Positions 10,890 through 21,929 of a stretch of DNA of 64,000 nt are shown in pieces (position 1 is the first letter of the stretch; each line of letters starts with the position of its first letter). The notes under the pieces were generated by a model. It did not search any database, was not told the DNA's origin, and was given only the letters and a program-made list of their open reading frames with translations. Both the position numbers and the translations under genes were made by a program. The DNA lies in assembly GCA_021234155.1 (NCBI GenBank), contig JAJEKV010000015.1:12648304-12712303 (forward strand), in the 5' to 3' direction. The stretch is from Isoetes taiwanensis (Eukaryota > Streptophyta > Lycopodiopsida > Isoetales > Isoetaceae).

Positions 10890-12415
10890 TACTACCATGG
10901 TCTCCAGTAACCTTTGCTATCTATCATACATATTGTGTTTGGAAGTTGGTGTATGATGCTGTGTTAATATGTTTTCTAAATATTCATGTAATGTACACAA
11001 TATATGTATGATACACGGTGCACGTGTATACAACCCCAGCATAAGATCTACAATAGAAAAAGTCCAGTTTACTAAAATTTTTTCCATTATAATGAAATTG
11101 TGCTTTATAGTAACATGTGGTAAATGCTTGATCCTTTTTATAAAATTGTGTGCTACTCTTCCTTTTGATTCATTATCAACACAATTCCTTACAATGTGAA
11201 AGAAAGAATCATCTAACTCTTTTGAATGTTCTTGTTGTCTTCTTTGACGGAAGGAATGTTCTCTTCTCTTCGGTATTGAAAGATGCAATGTTCTCCTATT
11301 CCAATTCTCTAATCCTCTTTCTGGATTCTCGTTTTCTCCTGGCTTCTAGCTCCAAGTAAATTCTCCGTTTAGCAGAATCAATGCTTTCAGGAGAACTTGC
11401 CATCAAATTGATATGAACTGGGAATTGCGATTCTAATTTGTTAAGTGGAAACCATAAAGTAATTCATTCCAGAACCGAAGAATGAGAGTAAGAACTGAAC
11501 CAAATTTCCGCCATCCAAGAAATTCCGCCATTTGGTAGAATCATCTAAGAATTCTCACGTCCAAGGGATCAATCCATGTCATCGATCCCTTCCTCCTCGA
11601 AGGAGGATTACTATTTCTAGAAAAACTACCTCAAAATTCGTTACACCAAATGTGATTGAGGAATAAGCACTCACAGCACTTCACACATGTCCGGATAGTG
11701 CTTTTGGGATAGCACTATCAAATTTACACCCTAATACAAAAATCTATGTTAATCGTGTTAAATGCATCCCAAAATTTGCTAATCCGTTATGGTCAGGCTT
11801 GTAATGTGCATTTGCAAGCAATTTGAAGCTCAATATTGAATGCAATGCAGTCATGCAACCTTATTTGTTGCATGTCTATTAGAATTAAGAGATGTATGTG
11901 GATCTTATAATCATGTCACAAGATGTCCAGAGCCAATTTTTGGCATAGCTTGATGTGATAGGGAGGCTCTAACTTGGTACGTAACATTCTTTGTCATAAA
12001 CCATTCAACCCCATATACAAAGCGTTAGTTCGATTCGTATAATTATTAAGATATTAGCTACCAAATGTACAATTTCAAACATCACGTATATCTCATAAAC
12101 ATTACCTTTACATGAAAATAACTTGCTAGTTGTATAAATTTTAAAACTTTTCAAGAATTGTAGAATTGTCACCATTTTTGCATTGCACAAACTTTCAAAC
12201 CAGTAAGTGAGTTGGTGAAGAGAAATATTGGCAGCGGCCTTGGCTGCCGTGATAAATTTCTTGTAGGTCTTATATCTAACGGTAATGTGGTTGTTCAATT
12301 GAGTGGTGTCCTTGAGTTTACGAAGAAGGTGCCAAAGTTAGTGTGTTGGAAGAGATTGTCATGTTGATTTCATGGATGAGTAGCTAAGTATTAGCTTGTT
12401 GTAGGCATCTCTGTC
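10890..12415. other. no gene recognised
   Basis: AT-rich DNA with short overlapping frames on both strands and no recognised motif or terminus. Confidence 0.45.
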
Positions 12416-12417
12416 GA

Positions 12418-12716
12418 CCCCTTGTTGGTGTAAGATGTTTTAGTTAATTGGTCCTAAGCTAGAGATGACATTCCTTTGATTTGCAATGAAGCTCTTTGTA
12501 ACAGTAGGATTGGAAAATTATATAACTTACAACACCTTGGCCCCTTGTTGGTATAAGATCTTTTCATCCATTAGTCTTAAGCTAGGAATTACATTCCTTT
12601 CAACATCAATGGTGGCCCCTTGTTGGTATAAGATCATTAGTTCTAGGAATTACATTCCTTTCAACATCAATGGAGCTTTTTGTAACTAAAAGATTGGAGA
12701 AGTGGATAACTTAGAA
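12418..12716. repeat. three-copy tandem repeat
   Basis: Three head-to-tail copies begin with CCCCTTGTTGGTRTAAGAT at about 12418, 12540 and 12614. They continue through TCTAGGAATTACATTCCTTT and TCAACATCAATGG. Copies 2 and 3 are the closest and are shortened (about 75 bp). Copies 1 and 3 keep a GAAGCTCTTTGTAAC-like tail. Confidence 0.7.
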
Positions 12717-12984
12717 CAATATTTGCAACTCATAACTTGTTGCAACAATATTTGCAACAAGTTATTTCATTATGAATGGTGGGTAAGCTATGACAATCTT
12801 GAATATTATTTTAGATGTCGCTAAGTAGAATTGAGATGTATATGAGTTTTTAGTGGTATTTTATTTTTTACATGTGAGCAAATTTATGTCCTTTGAAAAG
12901 GTGATGTTATGTCATGTAAGCAAGGCGAGGTGATGGGTGAGCCGTTGAGACGGTGAGTCCACTGTCGAGCCTTCTACCCACCCG

Positions 12985-13104
12985 TTCGGCCATAATAAAA
13001 CGTAAAATAGACTTCTATTGGAATTATGCCGATGTTGTAGGATATTCGGCCATAATAAAACGTAAAATAGACTTCTATTGGAATTATGCCCATGTTGTAG
13101 GAGT
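12985..13104. repeat. perfect-length 60-bp tandem duplication
   Basis: Two adjacent 60-bp copies start TTCGGCCATAATAAAACG at 12985 and 13045 and differ at very few positions (for example GCCGATG versus GCCCATG). A recent slippage or unequal exchange event. Confidence 0.85.
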
Positions 13105-13646
13105 ATTATATATATATCGTATCGTAAGAACCACTGCGACCAAGATGTAATATTATTCTAATAAATAATTCCAACATGTAATGGTATTGCTTGACATTCT
13201 TTTTAGTATATGTGATTTGGTAGTTGTCCAAACAAAGTCAAGAACTAAGTTCCCCAATGAGGCTTTTTCATATATCTTTATTTCCATGCAACGGCCTTCA
13301 ACAGTCATGAAGGGTCCTGGGCTTTAACAGGGACTTTACAGTTTACAGATGGAAAGGGCCCTACTTCCTCTATCAAGTTTAAATGCAGGAAGCTGTAAAT
13401 AGACATAGATACGAAAATTTCATACTCAGAACGTGGTCATAAATGGGGCTATATTCAGGTAAATCCATCCAGACCACGTTTTCCAGGACGACCTTATGTG
13501 CACCAGATCCGATGAACAAAGGAAGAAGCAATGGCTATAATACATAGTATAATATAGTAGACTATATGATATTATTCATGGACCAATATGGTAGCTCGTA
13601 GCTATATCTGATCTGATTTGATGGGTTTGCATTGCAAGGGAACTGG

Positions 13647-15170
13647 TTAGTAAGCTGACTTCAGTTTGTTCTCCTGGGCGATTTTCCTCTGATGGTACTC
13701 CAAGATCAATTTTTTGGCCTTCCAGGCATGGATCCAGCTTGCAATTCTGACAAGAGGGTGGGCCACAAGTTCAAGCAGGTTTATTAGCATGGATGCTGAG
13801 GGTGTGAATCCTCTGCCTACTGTTACCAGAGATAAGGATGGAACTGCTTCTTTTGTTGTCACCAAGAATTTCCCTTTCCTTACTGCATTCAATGTCAGCC
13901 TTGCTATCTTATCTGGAGTTTCTGCATTCTCTCGCTTGTATAAATCGATCTTCTCCAACAGTTTATCGAATTCATGGTCGATTTCAACTGCAAGAACATT
14001 TCAATTGCAAGAAATATTTATGAAATGAAGATGAATCGTAGCTTAAATATATGAAACTAAGGACCATATAATCCCAAACGAATAGAGAAGAAAATAAAAG
14101 AAAAAAACCACTATGTATTGTTCTTACCGCTATCTAGAAATGGGGTATTTACAAACCCAGGGCAAATTAGATTCACTTGAATGTTGTATGGAAGCAATTC
14201 TAGGTGCAGAGCCTCCGCCAGGCCTCGCACTGCATATTTTGAAGCCGTGTATGCAGCATTTCCATACAAGAGATACTGCGAATTAAATCAGGCATTTATT
14301 TTCAGCCCAGCAAGCCCAGCAGCACTTGAGAGACACCAGCCATTCAAACGGAAGACAATATAAAAACAAGAAAGTACATATAGAACAGAGATTTAGTATC
14401 CGTACCAGAGATGCAGTGGAGCCGATAATTACAATAGACAGAGAATGGCGAGGAGAGTACTTTTTCATGAATGGAAGGGCAGCATGGATTGTGTAGAATG
14501 CGCCAAAAACATTTGTGTTAAAAACTGCTTCGTGTTCTTTGATTGGAAGGTCGTCAATATATCCAGCCGAAGCAATTCCAGCATTGCATATCAGAACATC
14601 AATAGGCCTCCATTCAAACGCTGTTTTAACACTTGCGCTTATTGCCTCATAATCCCCCACATCTGCAACCTTGAAGCCAAAACAGAGCAATTTTAGCACT
14701 AAATTGCAAAACGTTTTCCAGATTCACGACTAATTGGGGAAAACAATCCTAAACAAGCAATGACTGTAAAAATAGACAATCTAGATAAGATTTTTGAAAC
14801 TCAAGAAACACACTCTTACCAAATATTTCAGCCTATCCTCGCTGCATTTTGTTTCTTTAATCAGCGTATTCAGAGCTTCCTCCAGTTTGTCTTTACTCCG
14901 ACCAGTAATGGTCACAAAAGATCCTTCTAAAAGAGCTCGTTTCGCCGTAGCCAGGCCTATTCCACTAGAACCCCCTGTGATAAACACATGCTTTCCTTCA
15001 AAAGACGGAAAATAAGGCTTCTTGGACCTCATAAGAAGATGCAAAAGATAAATGCCAAGCAGAGCTATGGGGATTATCAAAAGAAGGATAATCTCGGGTT
15101 TTAAGGTCTGACGAAGTTCAGGAAATGGATCGGCCAGAAAGAAATTTGCCATTCCGAGAAGCAAATCCAA
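13647..15170 (-). CDS. KDSR/TSC10-like: 3-ketodihydrosphingosine reductase (short-chain dehydrogenase), four exons
   Basis: The enzyme reduces 3-ketosphinganine to sphinganine with NADPH at the ER membrane, the second step of sphingolipid synthesis. Exons on the minus strand are 15170-14820, 14669-14406, 14275-14128 and 13987-13647. All introns are GT-AG, and phases (0, 0, 1) join into 367 codons ending TAA.

Visible motifs: a hydrophobic N-terminal segment (about residues 27-47), the cofactor loop TGGSSGIG (65-72), CNAG (145-148), the catalytic Ser in IIGSTAS (Ser201), and the catalytic YTASK (Tyr214, Lys218). A C-terminal block LVTVGRGFTPSASMLINLLE matches the membrane-associated tail of KDSR/TSC10. 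Length is about 40 residues above Arabidopsis TSC10 (from memory), owing to terminal extensions. The start at 15170 is the first ATG; a second lies at codon 7. No frame breaks are seen, and a TATA-like box lies 200 bp upstream. Confidence 0.9.
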
Positions 15171-15372
15171 GATGAAGGAAAAGCTTTGGAGTAGTGAATA
15201 GGTCCGGCCAGGCGAAACGGTAAGCTCTGAAGCTCTGAGCCCTGTGTTCTGGGAACGAGTCGTTTATACACACAATTTCTGGACTGAAATTTTCCACGTT
15301 CACACTAGCCAAGACTTTTCCTGCTTCCACATTAATGTAGAATACATAGATAGAATGCTGGTGAGTTATTTC

Positions 15373-15379
15373 TTTTATA
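15373..15379 (-). promoter_or_regulatory. TATA-like box of the KDSR gene
   Basis: TATAAAA on the minus strand, in the context TCTATAAAAGA, lies about 200 bp before the ATG at 15170. That would give a 5' leader of roughly 170 nt. Position and sequence fit a plant core promoter; the start of transcription is inferred. Confidence 0.45.
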
Positions 15380-15399
15380 GATTTTGTGTCAAAAAGCAT

Positions 15400-16040
15400 G
15401 GTCAACCGGAAAAAAAAAAACTAGGAGAACTGCACGGTTGGTTGTGTAGATGGATTTGAGTTAGAATTTTAATTGTAGTAATGTGAATTTCAGTGGCATG
15501 CTAATATATGAGTGTTACATTGGACCCTGATAGAAAGAATCCTCGTCCCCAATGTGACTGAATTTCCTCTAGAGATATGGCAAGTAATCATGTATTTCAA
15601 GCTTCCAATATAAGGTTTTGCCGCAGGATAGGTTTCCCTCGTGAATCATCATGATAGGTCCCCGTTAACCTCAAGATTCCATAAAGAACAGGGGTGTCGT
15701 AAACATTTTGTACACATGCAATTGCAAAGCAGATAGTTAGATTTGCGCAAGAATCACAAAAAGAAAGAGATTTGAGGTAAACCCAATTACAAAGCAGGTA
15801 GTCAAATTTGTGCTTGACATTCTTTTGTAATGTCTTGTGAAATATAGCGATAACAATCTATCAAACGAACATGTCAAACACATGTTTCATACAATTAACG
15901 CAATAACCTCTCAAAATGTTGCTAATAGCTTAGGTCATGAAGATTATGTAATGGCATACTTTAAACTTTAAATTCGTAGACTATGGAATTGAATAGTGCT
16001 AATGGCCACCATATGAATTTCGGGACTAAAAACATCCTCA
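15400..16040. other. KDSR upstream DNA, no gene recognised
   Basis: AT-rich non-coding sequence between the KDSR promoter and the Helitron that starts at 16041. A short local repeat (AATTGCAAAGCAGATAGT / AATTACAAAGCAGGTAGT) lies at about 15720 and 15784. Confidence 0.45.
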
Positions 16041-17632
16041 TCTTATATTATAAAAATATAGCGTGTGTCTTCCATGGAGACCTAGATCGAACGATTGAGG
16101 ATTTGATCGACCAATGGTGAAGATGACATCTTGACTGTTGCTTCAATAAGATTCACTCAATCTAACAGTGAAGGGGTGAAAGGGGAAAGGAAAAAGGGAA
16201 AAGAGAGGGAAAATGGAGAAAAAAGGAAAAGGGAGGGGAAAAAGGAAAAAGGGCAAAAGGAAAGGGAGAAAGGAAAAGGGGGACATAAAAAAATAAAAAA
16301 TAGAAAATAGAAAAAGAGAAAAGACGAAAATAGAAAAAGGAAGGAGGGAAGTGAGAAAAGAAAAAGAAAAGTGGGGAAGGGAAAAAGGGAAAGGGAAGAA
16401 GAAAATGAAAAAAGAAGGCAAAAAGGGTCGAAAGAGAAAAGGGAAAAGGAAGGCAAAAGGGCCGAAGGGAAAGGAAAAGGAAACAAAAAAGTGGAGAAAA
16501 GGGAAGGGAAAAAGGCATATAAAAAAAGGGAAAGGGAAAAAGAAAAGAAAAGGGGTGGAGGGAAATGGAAGGGCAAAAGGGAAAAGAGAAAGGGTTGGGG
16601 GGAGGAGGAAAAGGAATGGAAAAAAGGGCCATCGAGAAAAGAGAAAGGGAAAGTGGAAGGTGAAAGGGGAAGCATAGGAAAGAAAAAGAAGGGGAGAAAA
16701 AAAAAAAGATAAAAGAAAAAAAAAGAAGGTGAAAAAGAGGGAAAGAGGGGAAAAGGAGGAAAAGGGAGTGGGGAAAGGGGAACAAGAAAAAGGTGGAGAG
16801 CAAGGAACGGAAAAAGAGGAAGAAAGGAAGGGAAAAAGAGCATGGGAAAGGGGAAAAAAAAGAAAAGAAAAGGGGAAAGTGGAAGAGGGAAAGGCGGCGG
16901 AGGATCGGGAAAAAAGGAAAAGGGGCATATAAAAAAGGTGGAGAAATGCGAATGTAAAGAGGCATAAGCAAAGGGAAAGAGAAAGTGAAAATAAAAAGAA
17001 AGGAGGAAAGGGAAAGGGAAAAAGGGTACGGAGAAAAGCGAGAGGGTGGGAAAGGGATGAAAAGAGAAGGGAAAGGAAAAAAAGAAAATGGACATGGAAA
17101 GGGGGGAAGGGAAGGGGAAAAAGGCACGAGGGAAAGGGGAGAGGGAAATGGAAAAAGAGAAGGGAAAAAGAGCACAGGATAAATAGGAAGAGCATGAAAA
17201 GATATAGAAAAGAGAAGAAAAAAGGGCATGGAAAAAGGGAAAGAGAAAAGAAAAAGAAAGGGAAAAAGGAAAGGGAAAAAGGAAAGGGAAAAAGGGGAAG
17301 GGGAAAGGGAAAGGGAAGGGAAAGTGAGGGAGAAGGGGGCTAAAAAAACAAAAAAGGGAGAAGGTAAAAAAATAACGTGTTGGAAAAATAAGAAAAAACA
17401 AGGGAAAAAGAAAAAGGAAAGTGTGTAGGATAACGAGGAAAAGGGAAAACACGGGATAGAGCAAAAAGCAAAGGGAAGGAAAATGGTATTAAGTGCACAA
17501 AAACCTTTTATAGCTCAACAACACTAGGCTTGGTTTCTATTATATTGATTTATGAAAAAAGTCTGGGCTAAATATGTTTCCGTCCACACAGGTTCCCAAC
17601 TTATGCCCAGCAACGCTGGGCACCATTACTAG
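16041..17632 (+). mobile_element. Helitron, complete small non-autonomous copy with polypurine cargo
   Basis: Starts TCTTATATTATAAAAATATAG with A outside (16040). Ends with the hairpin GCCCAGC-AAC-GCTGGGC (17605-17621), ACCATTA, CTAG (17629-17632) and T outside (17633). These are the diagnostic Helitron ends and A/T target. The terminal 35 bp nearly match the Helitron 3' end at 2174. Length is 1,592 bp with no transposase. About 115 bp of head and 160 bp of tail frame a strand-asymmetric A+G tract that makes up over 80% of the element. Confidence 0.88.
16160..17475 (+). repeat. 1.3 kb polypurine tract (A/G on the plus strand)
   Basis: Almost every base is A or G, arranged as irregular GGGAAAAAGG / GGAAAGGG units with only scattered pyrimidines (mainly T in ATGG or CAT words). 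All six frames are open for long stretches: the minus strand gives Phe/Ser/Pro/Leu-only peptides of 350-435 codons, the plus strand Lys/Glu/Gly/Arg. These are composition artefacts, not genes. Such long homopurine runs with mirror symmetry can form triplex (H-DNA) structures. Confidence 0.9.
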
Positions 17633-19215
17633 TAAATCAATAAAATCATAATAGTCTCTGAGACCGAATTAGGTCCGGAACTATACGCAGTAATTCAAAA
17701 GTATTGCATGTTTCTAAATATAAAGTTGAAGCCACAAAAATTTATAAGTACAACGACGGTTCCAAAAATTGGTAACTAGGATTGGAAGCAATGTATTGCT
17801 TTTCCTTCAACAAGCACAAAGAACAGTCGTTTTATCTATTACTAGGTAGTTCTTCTTAACTCAAAACCCATTCCAAATAGGGTAAGATGGCTTGTTTCTC
17901 TCTATCAAACTTGTAAACCGTAACCATTCTTTCTTTGCGAGACATTTCTTTTGTGTGCAAAGCTTTATCACAACTTCTAGGTCCGGCAAATCTCCCAAAG
18001 CTTCCTGGTCCAGCAATTGCAATGGACAAATCAACAAAGACAACTTTTACAAAAAAATAATAATATGCTTCAAACTGAGGTATAGTTCCTTCTCACATGC
18101 AAAGAATGAAGTATCATGCTCAACAAACTTTAGCACAATTTGCTATGATTGACTACAACTTGATAGAACTCAGCATGCATCTATTTTCTCAACGTCCCAG
18201 CACTACTAGAGATGCAATGGGTTCCCTATAAAAATGCTCTTGGTTGTCTTACTTAATGATTTTCACATGCCCAAACCTTGTGTGTTGCGTCGTGGCTAAT
18301 TTTCACATGCCCAAACTTTATGTGGGTTGTGTCATGGCTGATTTATTTCAATGGACAAACATTTGATCGAAAAGTAAGGAGAGCATATAATTATTTCCTT
18401 TGGCCTTCGATCTTGATGAATTTAAAAGCATACTTTGAAAGTAAAGATAGAAGGTGCATCATGGAGATGTCATTCCAAACACTATTTCTAGATGGAGGCA
18501 TAAAAGAATTGTTAAACTGTTTCCCATCCAACTGAAAGTTGAGATCATTTCCAAGACGAATTCATTCCTGTGAATATCACAACAATAATAACATTGGAAA
18601 ACTGCCAATCTACATTGATATGGGATTTCAACAAGAGAGCCAGCAATTCCATTTTTTACAAAACAACAGCAGAATAGACTCTTAGATTCACATTTTTTGG
18701 GCTCTGCACGTTGCACTAGGCCTCATTCAAACATGTCTTATCTGTTTAGCGCCAAGTTATCATAGAGACAAGGTATTCCAGATATTCCGTTAAGAAAATT
18801 AATGGCATATATTTCCACCAATGTTCTTACTGGAGCAGTTATATTGATTAATGTACGTGGCATTGAAGCTATGTGCATAAGGAGGGTCTTAAAATTCTCT
18901 TGTCAAATCATTGTGGCCAGCTTGCCGGAAGTGGTTAAGTTTAATAACACAACAGTGATATGATCAAGACAACCTCTAGTTATGGCAGCCTACCAATTTT
19001 TTACAATCATCTAAGATGCAGCGTAGAAAGTATCAACAGGGATATTCTATGGATACCCATATACCAGGTTTAAAATCCTGCTTCGTTCATCCTCTCTTTC
19101 AGCCAAATGGTCCCTTGTAAGAGGCAGTGCATCACCAACCTTCTCTTCCTTTTTGTTTGATATAGACTGTAGATAAACTCTAGAGCATAGCAGGCTGCAA
19201 GAACTTAGGTAACTT
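17633..19215. other. no gene recognised
   Basis: AT-rich sequence with a short local duplication at 18258-18333 (TTTTCACATGCCCAAAC twice). Short frames on both strands have no recognisable family. Confidence 0.45.
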
Positions 19216-19217
19216 GA

Positions 19218-19776
19218 CATCTAACAGAAATTGGAAAGTGCTTGCTCAACATGCTATAAATACAGAGGACTTAGGCCAAGAAGTGGTATGACAACTAAGT
19301 CTCTTCCTTTTTGTTTGATATAAACTGTAGATAAACGTACCGAAACTAACCTATGTTCTTGCAGCCTGTTATGCCCTAGAGGTAAATGATGTAACTTGAC
19401 ATCTAAAAAGCATGTCTAGATGGATAATTCCTTTTCGGGAGGCAAGAAACTAGAAAGGAGGGTAGATTACTAAAAAGCATGTCCAGATGGATAATTCCTT
19501 TTCGGGAGGCAAGAAACTAGAAAGGAGGGTAGATTACCTGCACACAATCCCTTCACAGACCAAATGTTACATCAGATCATGTACAACTACACCTTAAAAA
19601 ATGATAAGATGTAATGCCTTGCCATCTGCATACTTTAAGCAGTACAACAGATTCCCATCTCTGTAATGATAAACACCACAAGAGGTACAGTACCACATCT
19701 GCAGAAATTGGAAAGTGCTTGCTCAACATGCTATAAATACAGAGGACTTGGGTCAGCCCAGTGGTACGACAACTAA
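19218..19776. repeat. dispersed duplication flanking a 67-bp tandem repeat
   Basis: A ~75-bp segment (GAAATTGGAAAGTGCTTGCT ... AATACAGAGGACTT) occurs at about 19228-19300 and again at 19702-19776, in the same orientation. Between them is a tandem duplication with period 67 (19404-19470 and 19471-19537, near-identical, containing TTCCTTTTCGGGAGGCAAG). CTCTTCCTTTTTGTTTGATA is also repeated, at about 19141 and 19301. The right copy continues directly into the DHPS relic. Confidence 0.75.
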
Positions 19777-19779
19777 CAA

Positions 19780-20960
19780 TATTGACAACAGATGATATTC
19801 CAGCTACTATCGCAGCAATTGTGACAACATCCCTTGCATCAGTGTATTTTTTATTGCACATCATTTCTAAAAACTTTTTTTTTAGGGCCCTAACAAAATA
19901 GGCCTTTCACTTATAGCCACACTTCTATGAGAGAGCTTATGTACAAATGTCTTTAAGCCCTTGATAAATTCCAGATTGTGTTCATACTTCTTGGCAAATC
20001 CAATTCCTGGATCGGCAACAATCTGTGAAGATGATATTCTCTTTAGCTCTATTGTCTCTACTTGTGAACAAAGTACATGTGGTGCTCCTTGAACAACATC
20101 AATATACTGCATTGTATCTGGATCTAGTCTCATATGCATTAACAAATAAGGCACTTGCAAGTCCGTTATCGAAGGTTCCTGAAGATATATATATCATTTA
20201 TCATATCTGCACTGACATCTGTTGTTGCTTTGGCAACTTTAGCATCAAAATTATCAACAGGTATATGTTATTTTTCCTCTCGGGGAGTGTCGCTAAGGCC
20301 TCCAAGATGGGCGTGGGGGTAACATTTGAATGTCCCATCTGGTATTAGACTTCAAGAATACCACCATTTGTGCATGAATATCTAGATCAATGATTAACTT
20401 TCTCAAGCTCATCAGTAAGAATATTAACAAAGGGCGCAAGCATAAATGGCTTTTAAAGCAGGGATGTGGAACATGGAGGGATGGAAAATATTTCTGTTCC
20501 TAAGTGCCTTCAGTCTCTGCATATGACTTATAGGGTATCTGATTGGAACTGGCAAGCTATATTATGGCCCAATACTGCACGAATTGATTGCTCTTCAAAT
20601 ATTTTTTCAGGTATTTTTTATCTCAGTTTCAATCTAACATAGAGTGCTTTTAACATAGAACTTCAAAAAACCTTAAACTTTACCTTTACCTGATGATTAA
20701 ATCCAGTGGTATGACTAGAGGTGACTAGAGGTGATTACTAGAGGTGATGCTCTGCTTTAGCGTTGTGAAGAGCAGTGGGGTAGATTCGCGAGGAGAGCAG
20801 ATGTTTGAACATAGCCTCGTGCTTCTCTAATATAACGATAATTTCTTAAAAAGCTTTTTGCCAATCTGGTGGAAAGGGTTATCATTCAAAGAAGAACCAC
20901 CTCCAGCAAACAGAATAACATTTATGCCTACAAATTTCTGTGCATGCGCAGACATCGATG
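19780..20960 (-). pseudogene. HPPK-DHPS (folate biosynthesis) relic
   Basis: Plants make folate with a bifunctional mitochondrial enzyme: 6-hydroxymethyl-dihydropterin pyrophosphokinase followed by dihydropteroate synthase. The minus strand keeps both in order.

HPPK-like traces: NVILFAGGGSSLNDN (about 20925) and, more clearly, KPFMLAPFVNILTDE (20460-20417). DHPS: MGHSNVTP (about 20340-20315; intact enzymes have NVTPDSF), VDNFDAKVAKATTDVSADMI (near 20255), VPYLLMHMRLDPDTMQ (about 20160-20110), IVADPGIGFAKKYEHNLE (20020-19970), RPILLGP (about 19900), then, after a frameshift in a run of nine A, a block with ARDVVTIAAIVAGISSVVNI (19840-19785).

Stops and frame changes occur between nearly every block. 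No clear introns separate the DHPS blocks, so a processed copy is possible. It cannot make an enzyme. Confidence 0.85.
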
Positions 20961-21537
20961 GAGCTCACACAAAAAAATGGATCCTCAAGCTAACATCCCG
21001 GGGGATTCACCTTTGATCAGCGTATAACCCATGAGAGTTCAACGGAGGGGTGTTTTTTGGACCATTTGCGTACGTATGCTTAGGGGTTAGGGGTGTTTTT
21101 AGGCACTAATTTGGAGCAATATCTATACACAGAGGGGTCAAATTGCCTTTTAAAGTTGCGTATACAAGGGGTTTTTTGCTACCCTCCGAACGCAGATGCC
21201 ATACTCCCCCTTATGTATAAGTGCAACCCCCGGGGCTAACATCAGCTTTCTGGCAAAGGCAGCGATCTGATTCAACTGTTCGCATGGCCGGAATGGAAGC
21301 TCGACTTCTTCCAAAGCCGTATAAGAAATCAAGGATGTTGTTGGAGCCGCATGCCGGAGTGCATATAAGCCGGGTGTAGGAACGAAGGACGAAGGAGATA
21401 AAAATTACATGGATTTCTTAGAATATTCTTGACCGTTGAATTGCTAAATATGAAATCCGACAGTTGCTAATTACTTTGCCCTACGTGCATGACCGTGGAC
21501 ACTCTAGAATTGCAGCAAAAGTTGCACCTAAGGTTAG

Positions 21538-21540
<3 letters not shown>
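20960..21540. other. no gene recognised
   Basis: Sequence upstream of the HPPK-like traces. It contains repeated GGGGTGTTTTTNGG words (21047-21100). A 60-codon minus frame (21150-21332) has no known family. Confidence 0.4.

Positions 21541-21572
<32 letters not shown>
21541..21572 (+). repeat. A-run of about 32 bases
   Basis: Uninterrupted poly(A). It could be the tail of an old retroposed sequence on the plus strand, but no gene body was recognised to its left. Confidence 0.8.
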
Positions 21573-21573
<1 letters not shown>

Positions 21574-21722
21574 ACAACAACTAGCGGAGATGCAGGTTTG
21601 CGGCGAAGATTAGGGTGGGGATAGAGAAGTTACATTCATAAAGCTTATTTTGACATGATTGTCTAGTGGAGTTTGATGGTATGCTTCTGCTCTTGTTGTT
21701 GCTATACGATGAAATATTAGTT

Positions 21723-21762
21723 ATATGGGCTTTATGCAAGTTTTTTTGCATAAAGCCCATAT
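21723..21762. repeat. 17-bp perfect inverted repeat plus a third copy
   Basis: ATATGGGCTTTATGCAA (21723-21739), spacer GTTTTT, then its exact complement (21746-21762). A third direct copy of TGGGCTTTATGCAAG follows at 21770-21784. It would form a strong hairpin, but no poly-T terminator or RNA family was recognised. Confidence 0.8.
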
Positions 21763-21929
21763 TAGTTATGTGGGCTTTATGCAAGTGTCATTTGAATGTG
21801 AGAGAAAGCATAATGAATGCACGTTTAAAGGTACAGAGCTTACATTTAACTTAGTTACTTGGTATTAGTTTTGATAATGAGTTTGTACGTATGTGCAGTT
21901 TTACTAGTTGTGATGTAATTCTTTTTTTG

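Noticed and set aside
16143-17464. Open frames of 350-435 codons on the minus strand (Phe/Ser/Pro/Leu only)
   Set aside because: Produced by the polypurine tract; three overlapping frames are open at once and none has a domain.
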